The notes: generated by a model from the letters alone, not told the origin. 64,000 nucleotides of DNA from Blautia parvula (GCF_020215665.1 NZ_CP084061.1:2450001-2514000), one strand, 5' to 3'; counted from the stretch's first letter, positions 43,817 through 52,960 are shown. Program-made: numbers and translations.

Positions 43817-44632
43817 ATGTTTAAAATAGGAGAATTTTCAAAACTGACGCAGGTATCCATCCGGATGCTGCGCTATTACGACGAAGCCGGCCTTCTGAAA
43901 CCGACCAGCACAGACCCCTGGACCGGCTACCGTATGTACTCTGCCGACCAGATTCCCACCCTGAATAAGATCATTTATCTGCGCGACAGCGGTTTCCAGG
44001 TCTCGGAGATCGCCGCTGCTCTTGCAGCAGAAAATGAGACTTCCCTCCTGGAACAACTGGATCGGAAATACAGGGAAATCCGGGAAACCATTCAGTCAGA
44101 ACAGGACAAACTTCAAAAGATCGAACTGATCAAAAAAGATATCCTGCACGGAAAAAATGAAATGCAGTATCAGGTCTTCATAAAATCCATCCCCGCCTGC
44201 CAGGTCCTCTCCCTCAGACGAGTTCTGCCGGATTACTATGCCGAGGGCCTTCTGTGGAAGGAAATGTCCCGCTTCGCACAGAAAAACCGGATACAGGTTT
44301 CCTCTGACACCTTTTCCATTTACCACGACAGGGAATACAAAGAGACCGACGTGGACGTGGAAATATGTGCACCGGTAAAAAAGCCCGGCAAAAGTACGGA
44401 AGATTTCGTTTTCCGCCTTACAGAACCAGTCCCTTCCATGGCGTGTACAATGGTTTACGGCCCGTTTTCCAACATCGCCGGCGCCTACCTCTCCTTTGCG
44501 GACTGGCTGCAGAAAAACGTCCGCTTCCAAATGGCAGGGCAAAGCAGACAGATTGTCCACCGCGGCCCATGGAACGAAGAGGATCCCAAAAACTATCTGA
44601 CAGAGATACAGATACCCTTAGAGAGTGCCTGA
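43817..44632 (+). CDS. MerR family regulator with GyrI-like effector domain
   Basis: An N-terminal MerR HTH (FKIGEFSKLTQVSIRMLRYYDEAGLL, about residues 2-27, shown only as its position and ends matter: FKIGEF to AGLL), a coiled-coil dimer helix (about 80-115), and a C-terminal GyrI-like small-molecule-binding domain (about 120-271). Proteins of this build (BmrR or Rob type) bind cationic or hydrophobic drugs. It lies immediately upstream of a promoter with the stretched 19-bp spacer that MerR proteins act on (44665-44695). Confidence 0.9.
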   Translation: MFKIGEFSKLTQVSIRMLRYYDEAGLLKPTSTDPWTGYRMYSADQIPTLNKIIYLRDSGFQVSEIAAALAAENETSLLEQLDRKYREIRETIQSEQDKLQKIELIKKDILHGKNEMQYQVFIKSIPACQVLSLRRVLPDYYAEGLLWKEMSRFAQKNRIQVSSDTFSIYHDREYKETDVDVEICAPVKKPGKSTEDFVFRLTEPVPSMACTMVYGPFSNIAGAYLSFADWLQKNVRFQMAGQSRQIVHRGPWNEEDPKNYLTEIQIPLESA

Positions 44633-44664
44633 ACAATCATTCCGGCCTCCATATAAAAAGCAGC

Positions 44665-44695
44665 TTGACTCTCACACCGTGTCAGGGTCTACATT
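44665..44695 (+). promoter_or_regulatory. MerR-type promoter with 19-bp spacer and dyad operator
   Basis: TTGACT (44665-44670) and TACATT (44690-44695) are 19 bp apart instead of 17, and the spacer holds an imperfect dyad (GACTCTCACAC against GTGTCAGGGTC). This is the hallmark of promoters activated by DNA untwisting by MerR proteins. It drives the TsaA/TrmO-like gene. Confidence 0.85.
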
Positions 44696-44729
44696 GACCT
44701 TACAAATAAATTATATGGAGGAACACATT

Positions 44730-45206
44730 ATGACAACATACCAGTTACATCCCATCGGAACCATCCACAACAACGGAGAGGACATGTTTATAACCCTCAG
44801 CCCGGAATACATCCCGGCTCTGCAGGCCTTAGACGGCTTCAGCCACCTACAGGTACTCTGGTGGTTCAGCGACTTTGACACCAAAGAGGCCCGGGCCGTA
44901 CTGGAAACAGAACAGCCCTACAAAAATGCCCCTGCCGTCATGGGCATCTTCGCCACAAGGTCCCCCATCCGTCCAAACCCCATAGCCCTCACGACAGCGC
45001 CTGTCACATACATTGACTACGAAAACGGTGTCATCCATATTGCTTACATGGATGCCAACGACAACACCCCTGTCCTGGATATCAAGCCCTACACCCCCAG
45101 CATGGACCGCATAGAATCCCCAGCCGTCCCCGCCTGGTGCAGCCACTGGCCCATAAGCCAGGAGGAATCCGCTGACTTCCCCTGGGAAGACCAGTTCAAT
45201 TTTTAA
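44730..45206 (+). CDS. TsaA/TrmO-domain protein (putative tRNA m6t6A methyltransferase)
   Basis: TrmO uses S-adenosylmethionine to methylate t6A37 of tRNA. The protein starts YQLHPIGTIHN and contains FSHLQVLWWF, MGIFATRSPIRPNPI and LDIKPYTP, the family core. At 158 residues it has only the catalytic domain, as in many Firmicutes and archaea. ATG at 44730 with TGGAGG upstream is preferred. Control by a drug-sensing type MerR is odd for a housekeeping tRNA modification and suggests another substrate or a stress role. Confidence 0.85.
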   Translation: MTTYQLHPIGTIHNNGEDMFITLSPEYIPALQALDGFSHLQVLWWFSDFDTKEARAVLETEQPYKNAPAVMGIFATRSPIRPNPIALTTAPVTYIDYENGVIHIAYMDANDNTPVLDIKPYTPSMDRIESPAVPAWCSHWPISQEESADFPWEDQFNF

Positions 45207-45238
45207 ACAAAAGTTATAATGTAGTTTGGAAAATATTC

Positions 45239-45267
45239 TTGAATAAATTGATGAAATCTGCTATGAT
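45239..45267 (+). promoter_or_regulatory. Promoter of the putative antitoxin RNA
   Basis: TTGAAT and TATGAT are 17 bp apart on the plus strand, 14 bp before the GGAACAACC motif that also begins the opposing toxin transcript. Confidence 0.6.
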
Positions 45268-45273
45268 ATAGAT

Positions 45274-45371
45274 ATGAAAAGGAACAACCGCCCACAAGTT
45301 GGGTTGGCCTGTAAAAAATGGATAGAAAAACCACCCTGTGACTGGTCAAGTTTTCGGGTGGTTTTTCTATT
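45274..45371 (+). ncRNA. Putative small antitoxin RNA of a type I toxin-antitoxin locus
   Basis: A transcript of about 98 nt is predicted from the promoter at 45239-45267 to the terminator at 45322-45370. It contains GGAACAACCG and GGGTTGGCC near its 5' end, and the same two motifs occur near the 5' end of the convergent toxin mRNA. Its 3' hairpin is shared with that mRNA, giving a fully complementary overlap there. No open reading frame with a ribosome binding site lies in it. The organisation resembles the Fst/par type I loci. Confidence 0.6.
45322..45370. terminator. Shared bidirectional terminator of the toxin-antitoxin locus
   Basis: A perfect 15-bp stem (ATAGAAAAACCACCC with its complement) and a 19-nt loop, with A and T runs on both sides, lies between the convergent small RNA and toxin gene. 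Confidence 0.88.
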
Positions 45372-45376
45372 TTAAG

Positions 45377-45463
45377 TTAGTGACAAATCAAATAAATGAA
45401 TGTCAGCAACGCTAAAATAAACATTCCAAAGGCCATTAGGTCTTTAAAGTCGAAATGTTTCAT
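45377..45463 (-). CDS. Small hydrophobic peptide, putative holin-like type I toxin (28 residues)
   Basis: The peptide begins MKHFDFKDLMAFGM and continues as a single membrane helix (FILALLTFIYLI) ending in CH. ATG at 45463 has GGAGGTG 7 bp upstream. It resembles the short 'putative holin-like toxin' peptides of Firmicutes, which share a polar start, an FGMF-type motif and one membrane span. It is convergent with a small RNA that shares its terminator. There is no clear terminator between fucU and this gene on the same strand, so fucose-operon read-through might reach it. Confidence 0.65.
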   Translation of the reverse strand: MKHFDFKDLMAFGMFILALLTFIYLICH

Positions 45464-45532
45464 AGACATCACCTCCATTCTATGTAGAATGAAGGCCAAC
45501 GCCACCCTGCAACACGGTTGTTCCATTTTCAA

Positions 45533-45561
45533 AGTATAGCATACTTTTTGCACATTCTCAA
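45533..45561 (-). promoter_or_regulatory. Promoter of the putative toxin mRNA
   Basis: On the minus strand TTGAGA and TATACT are 17 bp apart. The transcript would start near 45526, just before GGAACAACC, giving a 5' leader of about 60 nt before the peptide. Confidence 0.6.
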
Positions 45562-45593
45562 TAAGCAATCATCACATATTGTCGGCCCAAATC

Positions 45594-46028
45594 CTAGATT
45601 ACTCCCTTTTGCAGCATCACATTGGCGTAGACCGCCCCTTCCCCTGTCGCCACGATCGCATACGCCTTCCTGGCTTCCTCATAGAAAGCAAACCTTTCCA
45701 CATTCCGGATCACTTTGTCCCCCCGTTCTTCATACTTCCTCACGATTTCCCTGTAAGTATCCCAGATAGGCGTCTTGGCATCATCTCCGGGCATAACCTC
45801 CATAAGACTCATTGGATGCTCCACATACCCGTCAAGCGGGATCAGACTGAGCACTGCGTCCAGCACCTCCGGCACTCCGTGTCCGTCCATTCTTATAACG
45901 ATACAGTCCTTTCCCATACTCTCCGCAGGAAAATTCCCGTCTGCGATCACGATCCTGTCACTGTGCCCCATCTCCGCCAGCACTTTCAAAAGCTCCGGCG
46001 ATATAATTTTCGGAATTCCTTTTAACAT
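45594..46028 (-). CDS. fucU: L-fucose mutarotase (RbsD/FucU family)
   Basis: Interconverts the alpha and beta anomers of L-fucose, the form used by the isomerase. Family signature: the early GHSDRIVIADGNFP with its catalytic His and the C-terminal YANVMLQKG. At 144 residues it has the usual length. ATG at 46028 has AAAGG 8 bp upstream. It is the last gene of the fucose operon, 120 bp after fucA. Confidence 0.93.
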   Translation of the reverse strand: MLKGIPKIISPELLKVLAEMGHSDRIVIADGNFPAESMGKDCIVIRMDGHGVPEVLDAVLSLIPLDGYVEHPMSLMEVMPGDDAKTPIWDTYREIVRKYEERGDKVIRNVERFAFYEEARKAYAIVATGEGAVYANVMLQKGVI

Positions 46029-46148
46029 CTCATTCACCTTTTATCCTTCACATATATTTTTCACTGCCCAAAACAAAACACGCCCCATCTGCTCCCGGCA
46101 TAATTCCCGGCACCATATGAGGCGCGCCTCTAACCGCTGTTTACCGGC

Positions 46149-46844
46149 CTATCTGTCCTCTTCGGAATACTTCTTATATCCGGGATGCCTTCCCGTCACA
46201 CCGTATCCCTTCCGCATGGAAATCAGCCTGTCGATATTTTCCCGGGAAATTTCCTTTGCCCCGCCGAGCAGGTGGGCATTCAGACTGATCTGCGCGAAAA
46301 GCTCCAGGGTCTCCATCCGGTAATACGCGGTGATCACATTCGCTCCAACCGTCAAAGCCCCATGGTTCTGCAGAAGCACAGCGTCGTGCTCTCCCAGATA
46401 AGGAGCAATAGCCTCCGGCACCTCGTAAGTGGAGGGTGTCCCATATGGAGTCACCGGCACAGAGCCAAGAGCAATCACGGTCTCTATCATGGAATACTCA
46501 TCCAGAGGCTTATTTGCCACTGCAAATCCTGTGGCCACCGGCGGATGTGCATGGAGGACAGCCCCCACATCCTCCCGTTCCTGATAGCAGCGCAGATGCA
46601 TCTTGATCTCTGAAGAAGGGCGGCACCCTTCCTCTGCTTCCAGAATATTTCCGTCTCCGTCAATGTGCACCAGCTTTTCCGGGGTGATAAAGCTTTTGCT
46701 CATTCCCGTGGGGGTTGCCAGAAATGTCCCGTCCTCCAGTTTCACGGAAACATTTCCGTCGTTTGCTGCCACCCAGCCCTTCTGCCACATTTTATGGCAC
46801 ACATCGCAAATCTGTTCCCTGAGCTCCATATAACTTAATTCCAT
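46149..46844 (-). CDS. fucA: L-fuculose-1-phosphate aldolase (class II aldolase)
   Basis: Splits L-fuculose-1-phosphate into dihydroxyacetone phosphate and L-lactaldehyde. Zinc ligands are in LHAHPPVA and LQNHGALT, the phosphate-binding NDGNVSV and PTGMSK loops are present, and the 231-residue length fits. The start follows GGAGGAAATGAA. The assignment to fuculose rather than rhamnulose or ribulose phosphate rests on its operon partners fucI and fucU. Confidence 0.92.
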   Translation of the reverse strand: MELSYMELREQICDVCHKMWQKGWVAANDGNVSVKLEDGTFLATPTGMSKSFITPEKLVHIDGDGNILEAEEGCRPSSEIKMHLRCYQEREDVGAVLHAHPPVATGFAVANKPLDEYSMIETVIALGSVPVTPYGTPSTYEVPEAIAPYLGEHDAVLLQNHGALTVGANVITAYYRMETLELFAQISLNAHLLGGAKEISRENIDRLISMRKGYGVTGRHPGYKKYSEEDR

Positions 46845-46865
46845 TTCATTTCCTCCATATTTGTG

Positions 46866-48368
46866 TCACCGGACAAATGCTCTGTACTGTCCGTAAGCTT
46901 CCTGCCACAGCTCTGCATCCTGCGGCTCATACACTTTCATATTTTCTGAATTCCGGATGATGCTGCGAACCTCTTTCAAATCCTTTACTTCCCCTGCCGC
47001 CACAAGCTGCATGGCCAGGTTTCCGTAGACAGTTGCCTCCACAGGCCCTGCGATCACGGGAATGCCGCAGGCATTTGCGGTCATCTGGCACAGAAGGGCA
47101 CTCTGGGCCCCGCCGCCAACCAGATGGACCGCCTGATATGACCTGCCCGTACACGCGCAGATTTCATCCAGCACCATCCTGTATTTCAGAGCGAGACTTT
47201 CGTCAATGCAGCGCACCACCTCACCCACACGCTCCGGAACCTTCTGCCCTGTACGTCTGCAGAATTCCCGGATACGGCGCGGGATATTTCCCGAAGGCAC
47301 GAACTCCGGCGCGTCCGGGTCTATAAAGGAGACAAAGGGCGCCGCGTCTCGGGCCATGGATTCCAGATGCCCGAAACTGTACTCGCAGCCCTCGCGCATC
47401 CACTGTCTTCTGCTCTCCTGGATCAGCCAGAGACCGATGATGTTTTTCAAGAAAGATGTCTTGCCGCCGCATCCGCCTTCATTTGTCATATTGCAGGCAA
47501 ATGATCTCCCGTCAATCTGAGGCACGTCAAGCTCTGTTCCAAACAGCGACCAGGTACCGCAGCTTAAGAACAGAAAATCATCCGTTTCTGCCGGCACAGC
47601 TGCCATGGCACTCTGCGTATCATGTCCTGCCACTGCTATGACATCCATAGGACCAATGCCCAGCTCCCGGCATATTTCATCTCTCAGACTTCCCAGCCGT
47701 GTTCCCGGCATGAGCACGGGTTTTAATATCCGGGAAGGAAGTCCCAGACCTTCCAGCACCTCCCCGGACCAGTCCTTTTTGACAGCATCCAGCATCTGGG
47801 TGGTTGACGCAATGGTATACTCACTTCCCATTTCCCCTGACAGAAAATAGGAGAACAGATCCGGCATTAAAAGCATACTCTCTGCCTGCTCCAAAAGCTC
47901 TTCTCTGTATTCCTGCTCTGCCATAAGCTGAAATGCCGTATTGATCTCCATGAACTGGCTGCCTGTGATCTCATAGAGTCTTTCCCTGTCCATGCGTGAG
48001 AAAGCCTTTTTCAGCATTCCCTCTGTTCTGGAATCCCGGTAGTGGACCGGGCTTGATAAAAGCATACCGTCTCTGCCAAGCAGTCCGTAATCCACACCCC
48101 AGGTGTCCACGCCGATGCTGCTGATATCCGCCCCTGACCTGCCCTGCATGATCCCTGCCCTTGTGATTCCGGTCTTAAGCTCATGAAACAATCGTAGGAA
48201 ATCCCAGTACATGGTACTTCTGTCTTTTCCGTTTAAGATCACAGGCTCATTGGCAAAACGGTGCATCTCCCCAAGAGAGATTTTTTCACCGTCAAAGCTG
48301 CCCAGCATCACTCTGCCGCCGGAGGCTCCGTAATCTGCTGCCAGCATCTGTTTTCCCAGCATTTCCAT
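46866..48368 (-). CDS. fucK: FGGY kinase of the rhamnulokinase subgroup, probable L-fuculokinase
   Basis: Phosphorylates L-fuculose in this pathway. The N-terminal motif AADYGASGGRVMLG and the segment GVDTWGVDYGLLG are those of rhamnulokinases, with GHDTQSAMAAVPA and the ATP motif VHLVGGGAQSALLCQM further on. At 500 residues it is typical. It lies between fucI (8-bp gap) and fucA (21-bp gap). Many gut Firmicutes use a rhamnulokinase-like enzyme as fuculokinase; the substrate is inferred from the operon. Confidence 0.9.
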   Translation of the reverse strand: MEMLGKQMLAADYGASGGRVMLGSFDGEKISLGEMHRFANEPVILNGKDRSTMYWDFLRLFHELKTGITRAGIMQGRSGADISSIGVDTWGVDYGLLGRDGMLLSSPVHYRDSRTEGMLKKAFSRMDRERLYEITGSQFMEINTAFQLMAEQEYREELLEQAESMLLMPDLFSYFLSGEMGSEYTIASTTQMLDAVKKDWSGEVLEGLGLPSRILKPVLMPGTRLGSLRDEICRELGIGPMDVIAVAGHDTQSAMAAVPAETDDFLFLSCGTWSLFGTELDVPQIDGRSFACNMTNEGGCGGKTSFLKNIIGLWLIQESRRQWMREGCEYSFGHLESMARDAAPFVSFIDPDAPEFVPSGNIPRRIREFCRRTGQKVPERVGEVVRCIDESLALKYRMVLDEICACTGRSYQAVHLVGGGAQSALLCQMTANACGIPVIAGPVEATVYGNLAMQLVAAGEVKDLKEVRSIIRNSENMKVYEPQDAELWQEAYGQYRAFVR

Positions 48369-48376
48369 CTTCCTTC

Positions 48377-50170
48377 CTATTTATATAGCGGACCGTAAGC
48401 TGCACATGCCCTGTAGTCCTGTCCTTCTTTGTCCATACCAAACGCGTTCCATGCAGCGGGACGGAAGATTTTTTCCTCCGGTACGTTGTGCATGGCAACA
48501 GGGATTCTCAACATGGAACACAGAGTGATCAGATCTGCACCGATGTGGCCATAGCTGATGGCGCCGTGGTTGGCTCCCCAGTTGTTCATCACATCATACG
48601 CGGTCTTAAAGGCGCCCTCACCGCTCACTCTCGGAGCAAACCATGTACACGGCCAGGTGTAGTCCGTGCGTTTCCAGATCGTGTCTGACACCTCAGCCGG
48701 AAGCTTGATGGTCCAGCCCTCTGCAATCTGCAGCACCGGTCCCAGCCCCTTGACCAGATTCAGACGGATCATAGTCACAGGCATCTCCGCATCTGTCAGG
48801 AATCTGGATGAATAACCGCCTCCCCGGAAATATCCGAAATCCGCGGCATTCCAGGTAGTTGCCTTCATAATGGCATCCTGGTCCTCCTCGGTCACGTCAA
48901 ACCATGGTTTGATCACACTGTTTCCGTTTTCATCCTTTGCCTCCCCGCAGGCATCCAGACAGGCTGCGCCGGAGTTGATCAGATGAATGAAACCGCCGGC
49001 CTGTGCTGCTTTGCCCTCCAGAGTATAGCCGGTAGCTTCTTTCACAGCCTCCGGGCTCCAGTATGTACGCACATCCGCAAAAATCTGCGCCCGGTTGGTG
49101 AGCAGCTTCATGAACATCATGCCAAGGCCGTTGAGCACATCGTTCTCTGTGGCCAGGATATACGGCTCTCTGGCTCCGTTCCAGTCAAAGGATGTATTTA
49201 ACATGGCTTCTGCAAAGTCTGCATTGGGATAAAAGTCTGTCCACTGTCTCTGTCCCTGGAAACCTGCTGCCAGGGCATTGTGTCCCACTTTTTCTTCCTC
49301 GCATCCCTCCGGAAGGTTTGCATTTCCGTTCATCAGATCTTTAATGATGCACATCATCTTCACAACGAATTCCCAGTCTGCGTCCTTCTGCTCTCTTGTC
49401 TTCTGCACCGCCTCCGGATTCTTGTCAAATCCCTCTATGCAATGTTCCTTTGTCCATGAGAGCGCTTTTTTAAACTCTTCCTCATCATAGATGCCCTCTG
49501 TCATGCGGCGGATCAGCTCCACTTCATCTACCGATTCCACCCGCATTCCCAGATAGGATTCAATGAAATCCGGGTCAATGATGGAACCGCCGATTCCCAT
49601 GGTCACAGAACCGATCTGCAGATAGGATTTGCCTCTCATGGATGCTGCCGCTACTGCCGCACGTCCGAACCGCAGCAGTTTTTCCCTGACATCATTGGGG
49701 ATTTCCGTGGCATCCGCTGCCTGTACATCATGGCCGTAGATTCCAAAAGCGGGAAGTCCCTTCTGTGCATGGGTTGCCAGCACACTTGCCAGATATACGG
49801 CACCCGGGCGCTCTGTTCCGTTAAATCCCCAGACTGCTTTTATGGTCTGGGGGTCCATATCCATGGTCTCTGCCCCATAGCACCAGCACGGTGTCACAGT
49901 CAGGGTAATATCCACGCCCTCTCTTCTGAATTTGTCCGCGCAGGCCGCTGCCTCCGCCACACGTCCTATGGTGGTGTCCGCAAGGACTACCTTGACCGGC
50001 TCGCCGTTTGAGTATTTCAGGTTCTCCTCAAAAAGACGCGCTGCGGATCTTGCCATATTCATGGTCTGTTCTTCCAGGGATTCCCTTACCTTCAGGTATC
50101 CTCTTCTTCCGTCAATCGTGGGTCTGATCCCGATCACAGGATATGTTCCGATCAATCTGCTCTCTGCCAT
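48377..50170 (-). CDS. fucI: L-fucose isomerase
   Basis: Converts L-fucose to L-fuculose, a manganese enzyme. Its 597 residues start [20 protein letters not shown], and the family blocks [29 protein letters not shown] and [16 protein letters not shown] can be read. ATG at 50170 follows GGAGGTACGAAAA; a longer open frame includes the promoter and is rejected. First gene of the operon; promoter at 50208-50236. Confidence 0.96.
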   Translation of the reverse strand: MAESRLIGTYPVIGIRPTIDGRRGYLKVRESLEEQTMNMARSAARLFEENLKYSNGEPVKVVLADTTIGRVAEAAACADKFRREGVDITLTVTPCWCYGAETMDMDPQTIKAVWGFNGTERPGAVYLASVLATHAQKGLPAFGIYGHDVQAADATEIPNDVREKLLRFGRAAVAAASMRGKSYLQIGSVTMGIGGSIIDPDFIESYLGMRVESVDEVELIRRMTEGIYDEEEFKKALSWTKEHCIEGFDKNPEAVQKTREQKDADWEFVVKMMCIIKDLMNGNANLPEGCEEEKVGHNALAAGFQGQRQWTDFYPNADFAEAMLNTSFDWNGAREPYILATENDVLNGLGMMFMKLLTNRAQIFADVRTYWSPEAVKEATGYTLEGKAAQAGGFIHLINSGAACLDACGEAKDENGNSVIKPWFDVTEEDQDAIMKATTWNAADFGYFRGGGYSSRFLTDAEMPVTMIRLNLVKGLGPVLQIAEGWTIKLPAEVSDTIWKRTDYTWPCTWFAPRVSGEGAFKTAYDVMNNWGANHGAISYGHIGADLITLCSMLRIPVAMHNVPEEKIFRPAAWNAFGMDKEGQDYRACAAYGPLYK

Positions 50171-50207
50171 TTTTCGTACCTCCATACATTTAAAGTTTTT
50201 AACAGTT

Positions 50208-50236
50208 TTCTTATATTCCCATCCTAATCTTGTTTC
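50208..50236 (-). promoter_or_regulatory. Promoter of the fucose operon
   Basis: On the minus strand TTGAAA and TATAAG are 17 bp apart, 38 bp upstream of fucI. The -10 is not perfect, consistent with a need for the divergent AraC activator. Confidence 0.6.
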
Positions 50237-50310
50237 AAACATATTTCCTGTGATATAATGGCAAAAAACAGGACAATATTCACCTTTTTACAAATAGTCA
50301 GGAGGCAGCT

Positions 50311-51168
50311 ATGCACTATCTGGATTACAACGAAAAACAGGCCCACGGCACGGCGGATTTTCCCCTTGCCTATTATTATGTGGATGAGCATCATCCGCGT
50401 TACCACATGCCCTTTCACTGGCACAAGGAGACAGAACTGCTCCGGGTCGTGGAGGGACAGCTCCGGCTCAGTCTGGATGACCGGGAGTATGTGGTGAGTG
50501 CAGGAGAACTGATCTATATCGGGGAAGGCGTCATCCACGGCGGAGAGCCGGAAAACTGCATCTATGAATGCGCCGTTTTTGACCCAAAGCCTCTGCTCAT
50601 GCACACACACGCCATCCGCCGCTATCTCTATCGAATTCAGCGCCGCCAGATCCAGATTCTCATGCGCTTTACCCAAAAGCAGCCGGAGATCCTAACCCGC
50701 GCGGAAACCCTGTATGGTTCCCTGCGCAAAAAAAGCCCCGGATGGGAAATGACTTCCCTCGGAGCACTTTTTGAACTATATGGTATGATTTTTGACAGGG
50801 AATATTACACGCCCTGCGCCTCCGGCGACCATACACAGGGAAAACTAAAGCAGCTAAAACCTGTGCTGGAATATATAGAGCTGAATTATCAAAGCCCCAT
50901 AACCCTGGAGGACCTGTCCAGGCTGGCCGGCATGTCCTCCAAATATTTCTGCCGCTTCTTCCGTGCAGTCATCCACAGGACACCTATTGATTATCTGAAT
51001 TATTACCGCATTGAGCGGGCCTGTTATCTCATGGCCGCAGAGGACATTTCTGTTACGGAGGCTGCCTACCGGTGCGGATTCAATGACAGCAGCTATTTTG
51101 TCAGGGCCTTTAAAAAATACAAAAATGTGACACCCAGACAGTATATGCAGCGCCTGGAAAAGTCGTAA
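50311..51168 (+). CDS. AraC family transcriptional regulator of the fucose operon
   Basis: An N-terminal cupin-like sugar-sensing domain (RYHMPFHWHKETELLRVVEG, then ELIYIGEGVIHGG) and two C-terminal HTH motifs (ITLEDLSRLAGMSSKYFCRF and VTEAAYRCGFNDSSYFVRAF). The 285-residue length is typical. ATG at 50311 has GGAGG 5 bp upstream. It is divergent from fucI with a gap of 140 bp, so activation of the fucose operon in response to L-fucose or fuculose-1-phosphate is the natural inference. Confidence 0.92.
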   Translation: MHYLDYNEKQAHGTADFPLAYYYVDEHHPRYHMPFHWHKETELLRVVEGQLRLSLDDREYVVSAGELIYIGEGVIHGGEPENCIYECAVFDPKPLLMHTHAIRRYLYRIQRRQIQILMRFTQKQPEILTRAETLYGSLRKKSPGWEMTSLGALFELYGMIFDREYYTPCASGDHTQGKLKQLKPVLEYIELNYQSPITLEDLSRLAGMSSKYFCRFFRAVIHRTPIDYLNYYRIERACYLMAAEDISVTEAAYRCGFNDSSYFVRAFKKYKNVTPRQYMQRLEKS

Positions 51169-51202
51169 CTGTTCACTGCGTGCACAGTAACAGAAAGTCC
51201 GC

Positions 51203-52717
51203 TTAATATCTCTTTATTTTCTTGGAAGGCGTCTTTTCAAATTCTTCCTCCCTGATCTTCAGGCCGTGAATCTTTTTATAGGGAGGAAGGCCTTTGTTAA
51301 AGTTGTCGATCACTTCCTGAAGCTTTTCCCTGACATCCCTGATCCTCTTTTTAGAGGCATATTCATAGTCCGGGAATATCTCAGCTTCAATGACGGATTC
51401 TGTCTCCCTGACAATGACCTCTTTTACCAGAGGAGATCTGCTGATCTCATTTTCCAATTCCTCCGGGGATACATTTTCTCCGTTTTTCAGGATGATCAGG
51501 TTCTTCTTCCGCCCTGTGATGAACACAAAATCATCCTCATCCACATAGCCCAGATCCCCTGTTTTCAGCCAGCCGTCCTCCAAAGCTTTTTCTGTCTCCT
51601 CAGGCATCTTGTAATATCCCATCATGACGCTGGAACCCCGTACCCAGATTTCCTCATCCACAACCTTGGCCTCACAGTTTGGAAGGAGTTTTCCCACAGA
51701 CCCCTCTTTGGAATCCCATTCCAGATTGGTGCTGATGACAGGGGAACATTCTGTCATGCCGTACCCCTGAAGAATGGTGATGCCGTACTCAGCAAACGCT
51801 CCCACCATTTCTGGGGGAAGATAGGCCCCGCCGCTGCAGATGGTCTTTAAACTGCCGCCGAAAGCAGCCTTTGCCACCATTTTTTTCGGCAGGATACCTG
51901 TGGATTCCTTCAGTTTCTTGTATATGGATTCAATGACCATGGGGACTAAAAGCACGATCTCCGGCTTGAACAGCTTCATATTTTTTGACACATGCATGAT
52001 AGAGTCATTGATGCAGATGACCATGCCGATGTAGATTCCTTTCAGGATATCCATGGTAAAGCAGTAGGCATGATGGATGGGAAGCAGGGTCATGGATACC
52101 GTACCTGCAGGTATCTTCATATCCAGGCAGGATGCATTGTCAGCCAGATTGCGGTGTGTGAGCATTACCCCCTTGCTTTTGCCTGTTGTGCCTGAGGTAA
52201 ATAAGATGGCACACAGTTTGTCCGGGTCCAGTTCACAGGAAAAGCTCCCTGCATGGTTTTTCAGAAGGACATCCAGGGATTTTGCCTGTTCGGTATCCTC
52301 TTTTGCCTGCATGGAAACCATGCACTTGATCTCCGGACATTTCTCCCCTGCCAGTTCCACCACATCCCTGCGCAGTTCATCATAGACGAGTACACTGATA
52401 TCAGCCCTGTTCAAAAGCTCGCACACATCCGCTGCCGGAAGCTGAGCATCCAGGGGCACAATCACGCATCCGCTGTCCGCCGCTCCGAAATAAGAAATGA
52501 TCCACTCATATGTAGTCGGCCCGATGACCGCCACGTGTTTTCCCAGCATTCCCATGCCCTCCAGGGCTCTGCTGAAGGCCTCACTGTCCCTTTTTAAGTC
52601 CAGATACGTCTTTGTTACCACTTCTTTTCTCACTTTATAACGGATGGCCGGATTTTCCCCGTAGGTCTTGGCTGCATAGCCGATAATATCCTTCATGGTG
52701 TTGATCTGACTGCTCAT
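51203..52717 (-). CDS. AMP-dependent fatty-acyl ligase
   Basis: ANL-superfamily enzyme that activates a carboxylic acid as adenylate and loads it onto CoA or, here more likely, a carrier protein. The P-loop LFTSGTTGKSKGVMLTHRN, the PIHHAYCFT gate motif of acyl-CoA synthetases, YGMTECSPV, KTGDLGYVDEDD and the C-terminal catalytic Lys in TPSKKIKRY are intact. The motifs point to a fatty acid rather than an amino acid. Length is 504. It is the last gene of a five-gene operon, 15 bp after the carrier protein gene. Confidence 0.9.
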   Translation of the reverse strand: MSSQINTMKDIIGYAAKTYGENPAIRYKVRKEVVTKTYLDLKRDSEAFSRALEGMGMLGKHVAVIGPTTYEWIISYFGAADSGCVIVPLDAQLPAADVCELLNRADISVLVYDELRRDVVELAGEKCPEIKCMVSMQAKEDTEQAKSLDVLLKNHAGSFSCELDPDKLCAILFTSGTTGKSKGVMLTHRNLADNASCLDMKIPAGTVSMTLLPIHHAYCFTMDILKGIYIGMVICINDSIMHVSKNMKLFKPEIVLLVPMVIESIYKKLKESTGILPKKMVAKAAFGGSLKTICSGGAYLPPEMVGAFAEYGITILQGYGMTECSPVISTNLEWDSKEGSVGKLLPNCEAKVVDEEIWVRGSSVMMGYYKMPEETEKALEDGWLKTGDLGYVDEDDFVFITGRKKNLIILKNGENVSPEELENEISRSPLVKEVIVRETESVIEAEIFPDYEYASKKRIRDVREKLQEVIDNFNKGLPPYKKIHGLKIREEEFEKTPSKKIKRY

Positions 52718-52732
52718 ATTTCCCCTCCTGCT

Positions 52733-52960
52733 CTAGTCCTGAAGACTCTCGATGTAGTGTACCGCTTCGCCTACGGTTCTGATCTCCGCAACCTGGCGCT
52801 CCTCCACCTCAATGTCAAATTCATCCTCCAACTCCCCTACCATACTCATAAAATCATAGGAGGTGAAACCAAGGTCCTCCACGAACCTGGAATTCTCCGT
52901 AACCGCATTTTTATCCACTTCCACATATTCACAGATCATGTCTTTTAATTTTTCTAACAT
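52733..52960 (-). CDS. Stand-alone acyl/peptidyl carrier protein
   Basis: A 75-residue four-helix carrier. The phosphopantetheine attachment Ser is in LGFTSYDFM (near residue 34), where the usual DSL is replaced by TSY. An acidic helix II (ELEDEFDIEVEE) is present as in carrier proteins. It is too different from housekeeping AcpP (DSLD motif) and sits between a ligase and a condensation protein, so it serves this pathway. No phosphopantetheinyl transferase gene is nearby. Confidence 0.9.
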   Translation of the reverse strand: MLEKLKDMICEYVEVDKNAVTENSRFVEDLGFTSYDFMSMVGELEDEFDIEVEERQVAEIRTVGEAVHYIESLQD

